Source: Hypericum androsaemum (lineage: Eukaryota; Streptophyta; Magnoliopsida; Malpighiales; Hypericaceae). From it: DNA of 64,000 nucleotides. A model generated the notes under the pieces. That model was given only the letters and a program-made list of their open reading frames with translations. It had not been told where the DNA came from and searched no databases. The translations under genes and the position numbers were made by a program. This document shows positions 24,571-36,231 of this stretch, in pieces (position 1 is the first letter of the stretch; every line of letters starts with the position of its first letter). The stretch spans positions 2,929,001 through 2,993,000 of the forward strand of contig OZ023182.1 of assembly GCA_963995505.1 (NCBI GenBank), written 5' to 3'.

Positions 24571-24587
24571 ATTAATTACTGCACATG

Positions 24588-26086
24588 TGAATAATGCGAT
24601 TGTCCGGAGTTGGTTCTTTAATTTTTCCGTCATGTGTATTATGTTCTTTTCGTTTGTACAATGGGTTTTGGCTTAGCGAAACAAAATAATAGGTTATATT
24701 ATTAAGGCTAAAAACATAGATTTTACGTGGGGTGACATTTCTTAACCCTGGTAAAATTGAGTTATCCATATATCATGTCATATCAATAATTTGATGTACA
24801 TAATATGTCACTTCCATAAGCATGATCATGAAAATTTTAATTAGATAAAATCTATGTCACATAATCATGAAATTTTACCAATACAGAATGTAGATCATTT
24901 GAAGTAAATCAGGATTCTAAGTTTAAAAGATTTAAACCATAAAATTTTATGTTAGTTGTCAAAACACAAAATCATATTAAAGTGGACTTTAACCTACTAT
25001 TAAAATTGCAAAAGTTTCGTTGACTTGTGGACACTAATGGGCCTACCATATCAATTTTTCTCTTGGGCCGTGTAAGGAACCCAAGTTATTCAGCCTTGGA
25101 CAAGGCGACGATTTGTTAACCGGCAAAATATCAAAAGTTTGCATATAAATTATAAAGTAAAATTTCGAATGTGGATTAATAGGTGAATTTTAAAAAATGT
25201 AAAATAACTATTCGGCTGAAAAGGAGCTATAAACTTGTAATCCTTGCTCAAAACTCACACGGGTTGATTACAAAAATAAACGTCTCCCTTCGTTTCGTGC
25301 ACATTCATTGACAAATTAGAATGCACTGAACCGAGTTCATGAGCTAATGCCTTCAAGAACAAAGCAGTTTTAGTTGGAAAATAAGATTAAATTCGAGATC
25401 ATAGATGAATTTTAAAACACAAATAAATATGCAGAAATTTATAACCAAATAGCGATCCAATTATGAACGGTCAATTTTTAGTGTCCAAGTTAGGATGACG
25501 TGGACCAACAAGGGGGCGTAGAATTTTTTAGCTTAATCGGATCTTGAACCCGTGTCTTTGAAATATATCAGCATTAAATACTTAATATAAAAATTTTACA
25601 AACTTTTAAAAGTTCATTCAACTCAAATCTGGATTAGTCGGTGTACTGGGTCCGGATACCGAATGTTAGAACCAAAAAATTATGATGATGTGGATTTATA
25701 AATTAAATGGCTTGTTGACCAAATGAACATAGCTAAAGTGACGCGGGGAAAAATTAGTTACATGCAATCGTTCCTATGAGGGAAAAACTATGGGTCCGTC
25801 ATACCTAACCTAATGGAATAAAACCAAAGCTTTAAAACCATTAGCATGTCGCACTCTTATTTCCGCTCGAAAAATTACTTGCCTAATTACTCATCTTCAC
25901 CCGTACTCCATCGCGAAAATAATTAACCCTTCAAAAAAAAAAACGAAAATAATTAAACGCACGCAATTACACTCGCAAGTGCCTCTCGTGAGATCTGCTT
26001 ATATTAAAAACAAATAAAAAATAGCTATTTTGCTCCTCCGGAAAATAAAATCGCTCTCTCCCTCGGGGCCTCCTCGCTCCTTGAGC
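24588..26086. other. Intergenic, AT-rich
   Basis: No coding signal. The last part is the beta-COP promoter; TTTATAAG near 26087-26094 could serve as a TATA box. Confidence 0.5.
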
Positions 26087-26114
26087 TTTATAAGATTTCG
26101 GTGATCCACCCCTA

Positions 26115-26117
<3 letters not shown>

Positions 26118-26152
<35 letters not shown>
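26118..26152 (+). repeat. (CT)n microsatellite in the beta-COP 5' UTR
   Basis: 35 bases of alternating C and T just upstream of the 5' UTR intron. CT-rich tracts near the start of transcription are common in plant housekeeping genes. Confidence 0.85.
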
Positions 26153-26154
<2 letters not shown>

Positions 26155-26172
26155 CTCCAGATCTCCAACAAG

Positions 26173-26532
26173 GTTCGTTCTCCCTTCTCCATATCTGTCT
26201 GTTACTTTTAAGCGTCGAAAGGGAGTCTGAATCTCTTAGATCTGCTAGGAAACGGTGTCGTTCTTGTGATTCGTTGTGTGAAATTACTTGGAAGCGATTT
26301 TGAATTAGTATGTGGTTTTACCTTGTTAGTTCGGTTGGATCTGGGGATCCGGTTAGCTTTTCAGTTATTTAGGCTCTTTTGTGCGTTTATATCTTTAGAA
26401 ATAAGGAATTGAGGCAAGTGGCGGTGGAGATCGGAATTAGGTTAGATCTAGGCGATTCTGTTTGCTGTTTTTTGTTTAACGTTGACCGTAATGTGTGTGA
26501 ACTTCCGTTACGTTGGACCAGAAAACTAGCAG
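26173..26532 (+). other. Intron in the beta-COP 5' UTR
   Basis: A donor AAG|GTTCGT at 26172/26173 and an acceptor CTAGCAG at 26532 fit an intron that ends 3 bases before the ATG at 26536. The intervening sequence is T-rich. This layout is common in plant housekeeping genes and often raises expression. Confidence 0.6.
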
Positions 26533-26535
26533 GAG

Positions 26536-29500
26536 ATGGAGAAATCCTGCAGTTTGCTTGTTCACTTTGACAAAGGCTCTGCGGGCATCGCGAATGAGAT
26601 TAAAGAGGCTCTCGAGGGGCATGACGATGATGCCAAGGTCGATGCCATGAAGAAAGCGATCAGTCTGTTGCTGAATGGCGAGACGCTGCCCCAACTGTTC
26701 ATCACCATCGTCAGATATGTCTTGCCTTCCGAGGATCACACTGTCCAGAAGTTGTTGCTCCTCTACTTGGAGATTATTGAGAAGACCGATTCCAAGGGGA
26801 GGGTCATGCCTGAAATGATCTTGATATGCCAGAATCTGAGGAACAATCTTCAGTCTCCCAATGAGTACATCCGAGGTGTCACTCTGAGGTTTCTTTGCCG
26901 GTTGAACGAGACAGAGATAATCGAGCCTCTGATCCCTTCGGTGTTGCAAAATCTGGACCATCGGCATTCGTACATTCGGAGGAATGCCGTATTAGCTGTT
27001 ATGTCGATCTATAAGCTTCCCCAGGGGGAGCAGCTTCTGGTTGATGCTCCTGAAATGATTGAGAAGGTTTTGTCAACAGAGCAAGATGCATCTACCAAGA
27101 GAAATGCTTTCCTTATGCTATTCAATTGTGCACAGGAACGGGCCATTAATTACCTTTTGGTCAATGTGGATAAGGTTCCCGAGTGGGGTGAATTGCTCCA
27201 GATGGTCGTTCTGGAATTGATCCGAAAGGTTTGCAGAACAAACCGAGGCGAGAAAGGAAGGTACATTAAGATCATCATATCCTTGTTGAATGCTCCATCT
27301 GCTGCTGTTATTTATGAGTGTGCTGGCACGCTTGTTTCTCTATCATCTGCCCCTACTGCTATTAAGGCTGCTGCAAATACCTATTGCCAGCTTCTTCAAT
27401 CTCAGAGTGACAACAATGTCAAGCTTATTGTGCTTGACCGCCTGAATGAACTCAAATCTTCTCATAGAGATATTATGGTTGATATGATTATGGATGTCCT
27501 GAGGGCCCTCTCAAGTCCAAATCTTGACATCCGTAGGAAGACCCTTGATATTGTTCTTGAGTTAATCACCCCAAGAAACATCAATGAGGTCGTCCTCATC
27601 CTGAAGAAAGAAGTTGTCAAGACTCAGAGCGGAGAGCTTGAGAAGAATGGAGAATACAGACAAATGCTTATTCAGGCCATTCATTCCTGTGCAGTTAAGT
27701 TCCCAGATGTTGCAAGTACAGTTGTTCATCTCTTGATGGATTTCCTAGGAGATGGAAACATTGCTTCCGCTCTCGATGTTGCAGTTTTTGTTCGTGAGAT
27801 TGTGGAAACCAACCATAAGTTAAGGGTCTCCATCATCACAAGGCTTCTGGACACATTCTACCAGATAAGAGCAGCAAGGGTTTGCTCATGTGCACTCTGG
27901 ATAATTGGGGAGTACTGTTTGTCTCTCTCCGAAGTTCAGAATGCCATAAGTACCATCAGTCAGTGCTTGGGAGAGTTGCCTTTTTACTCGGTTTTAGATG
28001 AGGGTGAAGCAAATGATGTTGCAAAGAAGCCACAACAAGCAACTTCAATTACTGTGTCTTCTAGAAGGCCAGCTATTCTTGCAGATGGAACTTATGCCAC
28101 TCAAAGTGCAGCCTCTGAAACTGCCTTTTCCCCTCCAACCATTGTTCAGGGTACATCATCTTCTGGTAATCTAAGAACTCTTCTTCTCACTGGTGACTTC
28201 TTCCTTGGAGCAGTTGTTTCATGCACTTACACAAAACTCATTCTGAGATTGGAGGAGGTCCAAACTTCTAAGGCAGAAGTGAACAAGGCTACCACTCAGG
28301 CTCTATTGGTTATGGTCGCTATGCTTCAATTGGGTCAATCTCCTGTTTTGCCGCACCCAATAGACAGTGATTCCTATGATAGGATTGTCCTATGCATAAG
28401 GATGCTATGTAATACTGGTGATGAAGTCAGGAAGATATGGTTGAAGTCATGTCGTCAGAGCTTTGTAAAAATGCTTTCAGAGAAACAGTTGAGGGAAACC
28501 GAGGAACTGAAGGCAAAGGCCCAAGTTTCTAATGCACAGCCAGATGATCTTATCGACTTCTACCACTTGAAGAGTAGGAAGGTAATTACATGCTTATTCT
28601 TTCCAGTTCTTTGGATATGATATACACATGATTTGCCCCCTAATCCTTGTTTATTTCATTGCGACTCTTTTTAACAGCTCGGTTTTAAAATCATAGAAGA
28701 TGCGGTGTCCATGTTTTGCACGTGCAAGTTAATTGGCTTGCTTGAATTCACTAGCGATGTGATAGTTGGGGCTGCTACGCGTTTGGGCTGGTTTAAGCAC
28801 TGCATTTATTTTTAACTTGCAAATGTGCAACCAGGATGCTGCATTTCTTTGTTCTGGCTTGGATACCTGGGAAAGCCTTTTTGATGTTTTCTTACTCAAA
28901 CCTTATTTTTGTCACTTACATTTATCGTTTGATCTGAGTTTCTTATTACTCTTGTTATATGACTGTGGTCTGTGTTCCTTGCAATTATTCACAGGGAATG
29001 AGTCAACTGGAGTTGGAAGATGAAGTTCAAGATGATTTAAAACGTGCAACTGGAGAGTTTGTTAATGATGGGGATGATGCTAATAAGCTTAACCGTATTC
29101 TTCAGCTAACTGGATTTAGCGACCCAGTCTATGCAGAGGCATATGTGACGGTTCATCACTATGATATTGTGCTTGATGTCACAGTCATCAACCGCACAAA
29201 GGAAACTCTCCAAAATTTGTGCTTAGAGTTGGCAACGATGGGTGACCTTAAGCTCGTTGAGCGACCACAGAACTACACTTTGGCACCAGAGTCAAGCAAG
29301 CAAATAAAGGCTAACATCAAGGTGTCATCTACTGAGACTGGAGTAATATTTGGGAACATTGTTTATGAGACATCAAACGTGCTTGAACGGACAGTTGTTG
29401 TCCTTAATGACATCCATATTGACATTATGGATTATATTTCTCCAGCAGTTTGCAGTGAGGCAGCATTTAGGACAATGTGGGCAGAGTTTGAATGGGAAAA

Positions 29501-30162
29501 CAAGGTATCTTTTGCCCTCTCATAATTTGTAAATTGGTCTTAGAATGTATTCCCGTCAATAGCAGTCCTTGATTCTTCACTTTTAACATCATATGGGAAG
29601 ACAGTGGGGATCGAAGCTCTAGTAGCCTTACAGTTGATCCTTTTTTTACAGTGTCTATTTCATCTCAATTGTTGATCATTTATATGTTTGTTCGTTGTGT
29701 GTAATTTCAGGTTGCTGTTAATACGGTAATACAAGATGAGAAGGAGTTCCTTGAGCACATAATCAGCTCGACCAACATGAAGTGCCTAACTGCACCGTAA
29801 GTTGTACTTGAACACATTACTTGAAAGCATGATTTAGTTTAACGGATAGCCTCAAAGAGAGTGCTTTTTCTTTAAAGCGAAATACTTTTTTTCTTTCATG
29901 CTCTCCATTATGTTTAATCTGGTCTTCCCTGAATGTGAATTTCTTGTTGATATGCAGCTCGGCACTGGATGGAGAGTGTGGATTCCTGGCTGCAAACTTG
30001 TATGCCAAGAGTGTCTTTGGGGAGGATGCCTTGGTAAACATGAGCATCGAGAAACAGACCGATGCCAAACTCAGTGGGTATATCCGGATAAGAAGCAAGA
30101 CCCAGGGGATTGCTCTCAGTCTAGGAGATAAGATCACTCTCAAGCAGAAAGGAGGAAGTTGA
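26536..30162 (+). CDS. COPB1: Coatomer subunit beta (beta-COP)
   Basis: Four coding exons: 26536-28581, 28995-29504, 29711-29796 and 29958-30162, all with GT-AG introns. The joined product is 948 residues, the length I remember for the Arabidopsis beta-COP proteins. Residues about 20-530 are Adaptin_N HEAT/armadillo repeats (for example [15 protein letters not shown] and [14 protein letters not shown]). The C-terminal COPI appendage follows ([20 protein letters not shown] onward, then an [20 protein letters not shown] segment near the end). Beta-COP pairs with delta-COP in the COPI coat, which carries cargo from Golgi to endoplasmic reticulum; it is cytosolic and recruited to Golgi membranes by ARF1. 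All phases agree and no lesion is seen, so the gene should be functional. Confidence 0.97.
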
Positions 30163-30474
30163 TCCAGAGCAGTGAAATCTTTTTCCTTTCATCATACATA
30201 CGGGTAGTTGATAATTGACTTATTCCAAAGTGATGAAGAACTTTTTTGAAGGGTTAACGAAACAATAAGATGCTTTTGTGACATCTTCCATGTGTTTCGA
30301 TCAAACACAGGTGCCTTCCAGATTCAATATGGAGAGGTTTTGTGTCACATTTTTGTTGATCCTCGTTGCCGTATGCGATTATCGAAGGGATGTCGCGCGT
30401 GATTGTGAAGCCAGCATGCTGCAGTTGGATGCTTCTTAACCGTTGGAGTTGCCGGCTATCTCGGTGCTGGAAGT

Positions 30475-30493
30475 GGGGGGGGGGGGGGGGGGG
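30475..30493. repeat. G19 homopolymer
   Basis: Nineteen G in a row about 315 bp downstream of the beta-COP stop. It could form a G-quadruplex, and its length in an assembly is uncertain. Confidence 0.85.
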
Positions 30494-30570
30494 TTCTTTC
30501 CCCTTGTAATGTTTGCTTATGCTTACAGGTTTGGAGTTATATAGACCTCTAGTGGCTGAGCACGTTTTGA

Positions 30571-30811
30571 TTCTTTTGGTACTCGACGATTTTACGTGTA
30601 GCCATTACTTTAAGCACCACCGGGCGCCAGATATTTCTGAATGACAACCTCCGTATTGTCTTGATGTTATAAATAAATCAATTCATTAGGCTATCGGGTG
30701 CACCGGTCGTTTCTGATTTCTGCCTAGTGTTTGTCGACTACAGAGTTCGAAAGCGCACGATAGCATCAAGATAGTAATGGCTACGTGTAAAATCGTCGAG
30801 TACCAAAAGAA
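30571..30811. repeat. Inverted repeat, 39-bp arms
   Basis: Arms at 30571-30609 and 30773-30811 are reverse complements with two mismatches and a 163-bp spacer. It lies between convergent genes and could be the remains of a MITE or an RNA hairpin. Confidence 0.8.
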
Positions 30812-31027
30812 TGCACCGATGCGGATGGGCATTGATGACTATAAGATAGCAGAAAGAAATGGATTGCATCAATCAAAACCTGTTCATATAAGATAGTAAA
30901 ATCAGACTCCATAGATCATCAGAACCATACAGGCCAATGCGCCCCAGGGACGGGGTCCTAATCTAGTTTCGGATGAAGTAAACAAGCCGGTGATTATGAC
31001 TCATCTTGCAGAGTGAAAACAAATAAA

Positions 31028-31662
31028 TCACTTGCAGAGTTTCAACTTCTTGAAGAAGGAGGCGACCGCGGATTTCGGATAGGGCTTGGTGGCAATGCAA
31101 GTAGGAACATTCTCCGGCTGCTCAATCCACAACTTGTGAGCAATCCCTCCGGCCGTGAGCTTCTCCGACAAATTCAGCATCTGTGTTTCTCCTTTCACCT
31201 CCAGCGTCACCTTCACGAAAATCCAACCGATCAGATGTTTCCAACAAATCCATCGGATCGAGTATTCGAAATTAGATAATCTCAGCAAACCTTGTGCATG
31301 GAATCAATGGAATGGGGGCTGCAGTAGCGGAGAGTGTGGGGGTCGTCCTTGTGGGCCCAGACGGCTGCCACCGCCGCGTGGCACCCCTGCGCGACCACGC
31401 TCCCCGTCGGCCACGTGTCCACCAGATCCCTCCTCATCACCACGTACTGCACCACCACCTCGTCCTCCTCCGCCGCCCCGGCCGGGGGTGTGGGCTCCGC
31501 TTCCGCCTCCGTGCTCATCGCGGAGGAAGACGACCCGCTACGGTTGGAGTACGGAGACGATATGAGCCGCAAGGGACTGGAAACCCTAGCGAGGGTTGGT
31601 GGTGGGGGAGCGGTGAGGATTCTGAGACTCGGTGGAATTAGAAGGCTCCTCGTACTTCCCAT
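31028..31662 (-). CDS. PTRHD1: PTRHD1-like peptidyl-tRNA hydrolase II domain protein
   Basis: Two exons (31662-31291 and 31210-31028) with a GT-AG intron give a 184-residue protein. Residues about 73-180 match the PTH2 fold as in PTRHD1: VVVQYVVMRRDL, then GSVVAQGCHAAVAAVWAHKD near the start of the domain, and LWIEQPENVPTCIATKPYPK near the end. The family is related to enzymes that hydrolyse peptidyl-tRNA, but activity of the PTRHD1 branch is not well established. The first 48 residues are rich in Ser, Pro and Arg with few acidic residues, suggesting an organelle transit peptide. A second Met (in AMSTEAEAEP) could give a cytosolic form. The ATG at 31662 could be preceded by an in-frame ATG at 31695. 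Confidence 0.88.
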
Positions 31663-32308
31663 TTCCCGTTTTATTTTTACCTGTTTCGGGGACACCTCCG
31701 TTGACGGTGGAGTGCGCTTCTACAGATGGGCTCCATTTTTGGCCCATTATTTGATTAAAATGGGCCTGGACTTGTGTGCGTTGTACCCTTAGGCCCAATT
31801 TTCGGAAGCCCCCACATCTGGTATGCGGAATTCACTGTATCAATTAATATAATTTTGAAGAGGGTAAAATTTTCTTTGGATGCAACTAATAAGTAATAGT
31901 CAAATTCGGTTCCTCCCAATTAATTACCAACTGGGACAGAACCCAATCCAAAATCTGGTCATGACAGGGACATCTCAACAAGTATATATCTTGGCAATAA
32001 TAAGGGCGGGGGACTGCTTTCCACGTGCAACTCGTGTGTGAGGACATTTAATTGAGCTCACTAGCCAAGCGTAGACACAACTCCCTAACTCGAATTAATA
32101 AGAATAACATTACAAGCAACGTAACCGCCAGGTACGCACACAAATTCGCGGCAATTAATTGTACGCTCTTCAGGCTATAATTAGATGCGGGTCGTGGATC
32201 AACAGTCGTCCGAGTTTTTTCTGTAAAAATAATTTTGTAAGAGTGTCGGGTTGCGGAGAGTGTTGGATAGACGAGCGATCGATCGAACTATGATTTACGT
32301 TTTATTAG
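31663..32308. other. Intergenic, upstream of the PTRHD1-like gene
   Basis: No genes seen. The first 200 bases are the likely promoter and leader of the PTRHD1-like gene, read leftward. Confidence 0.5.
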
Positions 32309-32561
32309 TGTAACACACTGTTAATAATTTGTTCTGCTTAAGTGATTTGATTGGTACTATTTATACTAATAAGGAGTACCTTCTTTTCTGGCACACATTT
32401 TGAGAGAATTCCAAGGTTAAACGCATTTGGCCGGGAGTAGGATCAGGATGGGTGACATCCTGTGAAGTATTTTTCGGGATGCGTGTAAGTGGGGACAAAA
32501 CACGCTGGAAAAGACCTGTGTTGGTCTGTGGAAATAGTCGATCGGATCATGGTGCGTTACA
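32309..32561 (+). repeat. 5' LTR of the Cassandra element
   Basis: 253 bp starting TGTAACACACTG and ending GGTGCGTTACA. The 5S-like segment covers about 32345-32475. Confidence 0.82.
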
Positions 32562-32647
32562 TTTGGTATAGGAGCAAAAACAGTTCTAGGAATGTTCTGT
32601 ATTCTGTCTGGTGCGACGAGAACGTCGCATATTTAAGGAGGGGTGAA

Positions 32648-32839
32648 TGTGGTATCCTGTTAATGATCTATTCTGCCTGTTAATGATCTATTCTGCCTGT
32701 TTAAGTGATTTGATTGGTACTATCCATACCAATAAGGTGCACCTTCTTTTTCGGCACACATCTTGAGATAACTCTAAGGTTAAACGTGTTTGGCCGGGAG
32801 TAGGATCAGGATGGGTCGATCGGATCACGGGGAGTTACA
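32648..32839 (+). repeat. 3' LTR of the Cassandra element, internally deleted
   Basis: 192 bp starting TGTGGTATCCTG and ending GGGGAGTTACA. It has a 22-bp tandem duplication (CTGTTAATGATCTATTCTGC, twice) near the start and a deletion joining GGATGGGT to CGATCGGATCACGG. Confidence 0.82.
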
Positions 32840-33340
32840 ATAAAACAATCTCCATATCCAACCCAAAGCCTTAAGACAATAGATTGGTGAATTTTTCACA
32901 CTTATAAATTCTCTCACTCGTATTTTAATTGATGTAGAATTCTCAACACGCCCCCTCAAACGAGACCCATTGGGTCAAAGATTGCACTGGTTTTAACTTC
33001 ACCAAAGTGCGAGAAATCGGGTCGTGCGATCTCAACAATGGGTTGGTGGATTTTTTCACATTTATAAATTTGCCCCCCGTTCGTATTTTAACCGATGTGG
33101 GATTCTCAACACGCCCCCCTCAAACGAGACCCATCAGATCGAAAATTGCATTGGTTTTGACTTTACCAAAGTACAAGAAATGGGTGGTGGGGGTCGTGTC
33201 AGTTCAACAATGGTACGGAATCAAACCTCGCTCTGATACTATTTTAGAATCTTCATATCCAACTCAAAACCTTAAGACAATGGGTTGGTGGATAATATAC
33301 ATTTATAAACTTGCTCCGGATTCGTGCTGAGATTCTCAAC
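32840..33340. repeat. Tandemly repeated LTR-like sequence, about 2.5 copies
   Basis: A unit of about 170-200 bp containing CCTTAAGACAATGGGTTGG, CATTTATAAA and CTCAACACGCCCCCCTCAAA occurs around 32850-33030, 33035-33215 and partly at 33250-33340. Such sequence is typical of small plant LTR elements; near 33226 lies CGCTCTGATACTA, close to a tRNA-Met primer site in reverse. The exact element boundaries are not clear. Confidence 0.6.
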
Positions 33341-34021
33341 ATTTGGTTAAATATGAAACTATCAAGAATTTGATAGTACGAATTACTGAGATATTGAAGA
33401 TTTTTAATCAAACTAATAAAGGGACATTAAAGTGGAAAAGAAATTACAAGAGTAGCACACCAAAATATTATATCGTAAGTTATTAATAAACTAAAGCGTT
33501 AAGACATAAGATACCTTGCAGGAAAAATGGGGAGGGATTTCGGGGTGCGGGAAACGAACGACTTATTACGGAAATTAAACATTTTGATATTTACTATTCT
33601 ACTGTGTATCTGTACGTACAGCGTTACACATTCGACCTCCGAAACCTTTGACCTTGAAACTAGCAAACTACATCATGTTTGTGCAAGCTCTTGGTTTGTT
33701 GAGAAATTACAACTGAAATGTCACAATTGCCCCTACCACTGACATAAACCACGTCCATTATTAGAGGTCATTTACTTGTTGTTTCTTGCTAATTAATTAA
33801 GATACAACCAAATCCAAATCTAATCTAGTAGACTGGTACGAAGAAACAGATAGCATCGTTAGGTCATATCCGAAATATTCAACGGACCGACTGGTTACGA
33901 AACTTCATATTTCATATATACTCAATTCATTAACAAATTGCCGATCACCGGAGGAAGCAAGTTCTCCGATTCGACCACGATATAAAGAAAAAGGGAAACA
34001 AATTATTCATAAAGTTAACTG
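33341..34021. other. Intergenic
   Basis: No coding signal. The right end is the likely 3' UTR of the OXS3-like gene. Confidence 0.5.
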
Positions 34022-34824
34022 TTATTGGAGATCTGCAAGGGAGAAACAACTCCGGGAGGAGCTCTTGAACCTTCTCTCCTGATTAAACCTGGGCGGAGGA
34101 GGGCCCCACCTATCCTGCTCCTGATCGTCCTGCTTCTTCTCCGTCGCCAAAGAGGAGGAAGACGACGAGGACGAAGACGAGGCCAGATGGCGGCGGTCGT
34201 CCGGCTCTCCGTGGTGGTATCGGTCGTCGTCGGCGGCGGCGGCCTCGCGGTCGTCCTCGCGGAGGGTGAGGAGAGGCATGGAGGTAGGGTTGTTCTTGTA
34301 GAAGGAGGACTTTCTAAGGCGGTTCGCGAGGAGAATACGACGCCGTTTGTTGAAGGGGTTCTCCGCCTTCTCTATCTCCTTCACGCTTCCCGCCGCCGTT
34401 ACCGCATCAGCCGCCGCCGTCATCGTTACCTCCGTTAAATCCGCGAACGACTTCGACTTCCCCGAGAAGTAATTCGACAGCCCCCTCCTAAAAAAAATTT
34501 TATAATAAAAAAAATGAAAAAAAATGAGGTGAGCTAGAGAATAGAGAGTAGGGGGACTCACTTGATGGGAAGCGAATCTTCCAGGGAATCCAAGGATCCG
34601 AGAGAGCCGATACCTTCGGAGGAAACGGCGCCGTCGCCTTCCTCCTCGTCGGAATCATCGTCGGGGGCGCCGATGGAGGAGGACGACGAGCTGTTTTCCT
34701 CCTCGTCGACCCGTTTCATCGGTCCCTTCTCATCCTCGTCATCCGTCGCGGTGAAGAACAGCCCGCGAGGAGGAGGCGCCGCCGTAGTGAAGGTGGGCCC
34801 GACCAGAACCTCCATCGCCGGCAA
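34022..34824 (-). CDS. OXIDATIVE STRESS 3 (OXS3)-like protein
   Basis: Exon 1 runs 34824-34562 and exon 2 34487-34022, joined by a GT-AG intron, giving 242 residues. The OXS3-family signature spans the splice junction: LPIKRGLSNYFSGKSKSFADL at about residues 84-104. A second conserved block, ENPFNKRRRILLANRL, lies about 30 residues later. The N-terminal half is acidic and Ser-rich, and the C-terminal half has a Ser run (about 10 residues) and a basic tail. OXS3 proteins are nuclear chromatin-associated factors linked to tolerance of heavy metals and oxidative stress in Arabidopsis; the biochemical activity is not settled. An open frame on the opposite strand is only its shadow. I chose the ATG at 34824; an earlier start is not supported. 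Confidence 0.88.
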
Positions 34825-34998
34825 GTCTCGATCTTTCCCTATCTTTCGGGATTTAATTTATAAAAAAAAGACAGATTTAACCTTCGCCTCTCCTGGGGTC
34901 TCCAAAAGGGGTGGCGGTTGCTGGTGAATTGGATAACTTCGGCTCCCAGAAGGGGCTCGTTGTCATCCAACTCAGACTTCAATTATATTTAGACACAA

Positions 34999-35049
<51 letters not shown>

Positions 35050-35960
35050 ATGGGTTTCTGGGTGGAAGAGTTTATTAGCAGATAGGATAAGGGTTTTAAT
35101 TGCAAGGGAGCTTGTTTGGAGCAAGGAAGGAGAAGATAGAGGAGGTATTCTCTTTCCCCTCTCTCTCTCACACCTACTTCTAGCTATAGCTTGATGATTA
35201 CGAGGATTAGCTTCCGGTTTTTTTTTATACTATGTCTAATTAGACTAATAGGTATCTTAATTCAAGTTTGAGCAGAACTATAATTTCCCTTGATCCATAT
35301 ACATATTAAAAGGAAAATCACGCTTATAAGAAATCATTCATTATGAAATTACTAAGATTAAACACGTCTAAAGATATTTATTAGACAAAAAATGTATCTT
35401 GAATATTATTTTTTTCCAAACAAACTCTAATTATTATTTCTTTACATAGTCCTTCAATTTTTTAGTCAAATTTTGGTCTTATTCTATCTTTTTATTTCTT
35501 GCAAGAGAAGCACAAGTTGCAACTACAAAATTCTATATTTTTCCTTTACCAAATAAACAATAGATAGATATAGTGCTGTGATGTCCTTAGTGTGAGCGGA
35601 TAAGCTTTTAGTGAGATTCTCATTTCTACCCCTGACTTTGCCGTTAGTTACACCCTTGACCCCGTCCCGGTCCTACATATTCTAATCAATTACAACGCTC
35701 ATATAAAGTAAGTTGTCTTGGACTCTTAGCGGGGACTCCGATTTATTATTGGCTTTTTTTAATTTTATATATTTTGTTAATAGGTACAATTTGTATATAA
35801 AATAACGGAAATTTCATAACATTAAAATTTTCATAATGAAGAAATTTTAATCAAATTTAAAAATGTATCTAACTTCCCAACCAACATTTTCTTTTGTAGT
35901 GGAAAAAATTAAAGAAGTAATAAGTGCATGTAACGTAAAAAATTAATTAATAAAAATCTA
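34825..35960. other. OXS3-like gene promoter and intergenic sequence
   Basis: The first part is the likely leader and promoter of the OXS3-like gene (leftward), including the (AG)21 repeat. From about 35200 it is AT-rich with no recognisable feature. Confidence 0.5.
35003..35044. repeat. (AG)21 microsatellite
   Basis: Forty-two bases of perfect AG repeat, about 180-220 bp upstream of the OXS3-like ATG, probably in its 5' UTR, where it reads as (CT)n. Confidence 0.88.
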
Positions 35961-35962
35961 AC

Positions 35963-36231
35963 GTAAAATTTATGGAAACCGTTACACCATTAAAACGGTT
36001 TTCCATAAATTTTTATGTTTTTTATATCAATAATAAACGAAAATAATTCTAATGTAAAATTTATGGAAAGTCGTTACGTTAGCTTAATGATGTAACGATT
36101 TTTTTCATAAATTTTACGTTTATTTTTTGTTTATCGTTAATGAACAAAAAAAATCTAATGTAAAATTTATGAAAGATGTTACACTAGTTTAATAGTGTAA
36201 CGGATTTTCATAAATTTTATGTTTATGAAAG
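35963..36231. repeat. Three consecutive palindromic units
   Basis: Hairpins at about 35963-36018, 36051-36119 and 36156-36231 all have arms around TAAAATTTATGGAAA and its reverse complement, with a GTTAC/GTAAC core. The units repeat at about 90-105 bp and look like a tandem cluster of one small palindromic element. Confidence 0.75.

Larger units (their letters stand above)
30163..31027. other. Convergent 3' flanks of beta-COP and the PTRHD1-like gene
   Basis: About 0.9 kb separates two stop codons on opposite strands. It contains a G19 run (30475-30493) and a 39-bp inverted repeat (arms 30571-30609 and 30773-30811). No other gene is visible. Confidence 0.6.
32309..32839 (+). mobile_element. 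Cassandra-type TRIM with 5S rRNA-like LTRs
   Basis: Two related LTRs (32309-32561 and 32648-32839) flank only 86 bp. The internal part begins with TGGTATAGGAGC (32564-32575), a primer site differing from TGGTATCAGAGC at two bases, and ends with AAGGAGGGGTGAA, a polypurine tract. The LTR carries a stretch like the plant 5S rRNA internal promoter (GGAGTAGGATCAGGATGGGT, then GACATCCTGTGAAG). This is the hallmark of Cassandra terminal-repeat retrotransposons in miniature, which have no coding capacity. The 3' LTR has lost about 80 bp after the 5S-like core. I do not see a perfect target duplication. Confidence 0.85.

Noticed and set aside
32309..32561. 5S rRNA gene
   Set aside because: The 5S-like part is diverged and lies within paired LTRs with primer site and polypurine tract, so it belongs to a Cassandra element.
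34025..34927. Plus-strand frames opposite the OXS3-like gene
   Set aside because: They are antisense shadows of a Ser- and Asp-rich coding region.
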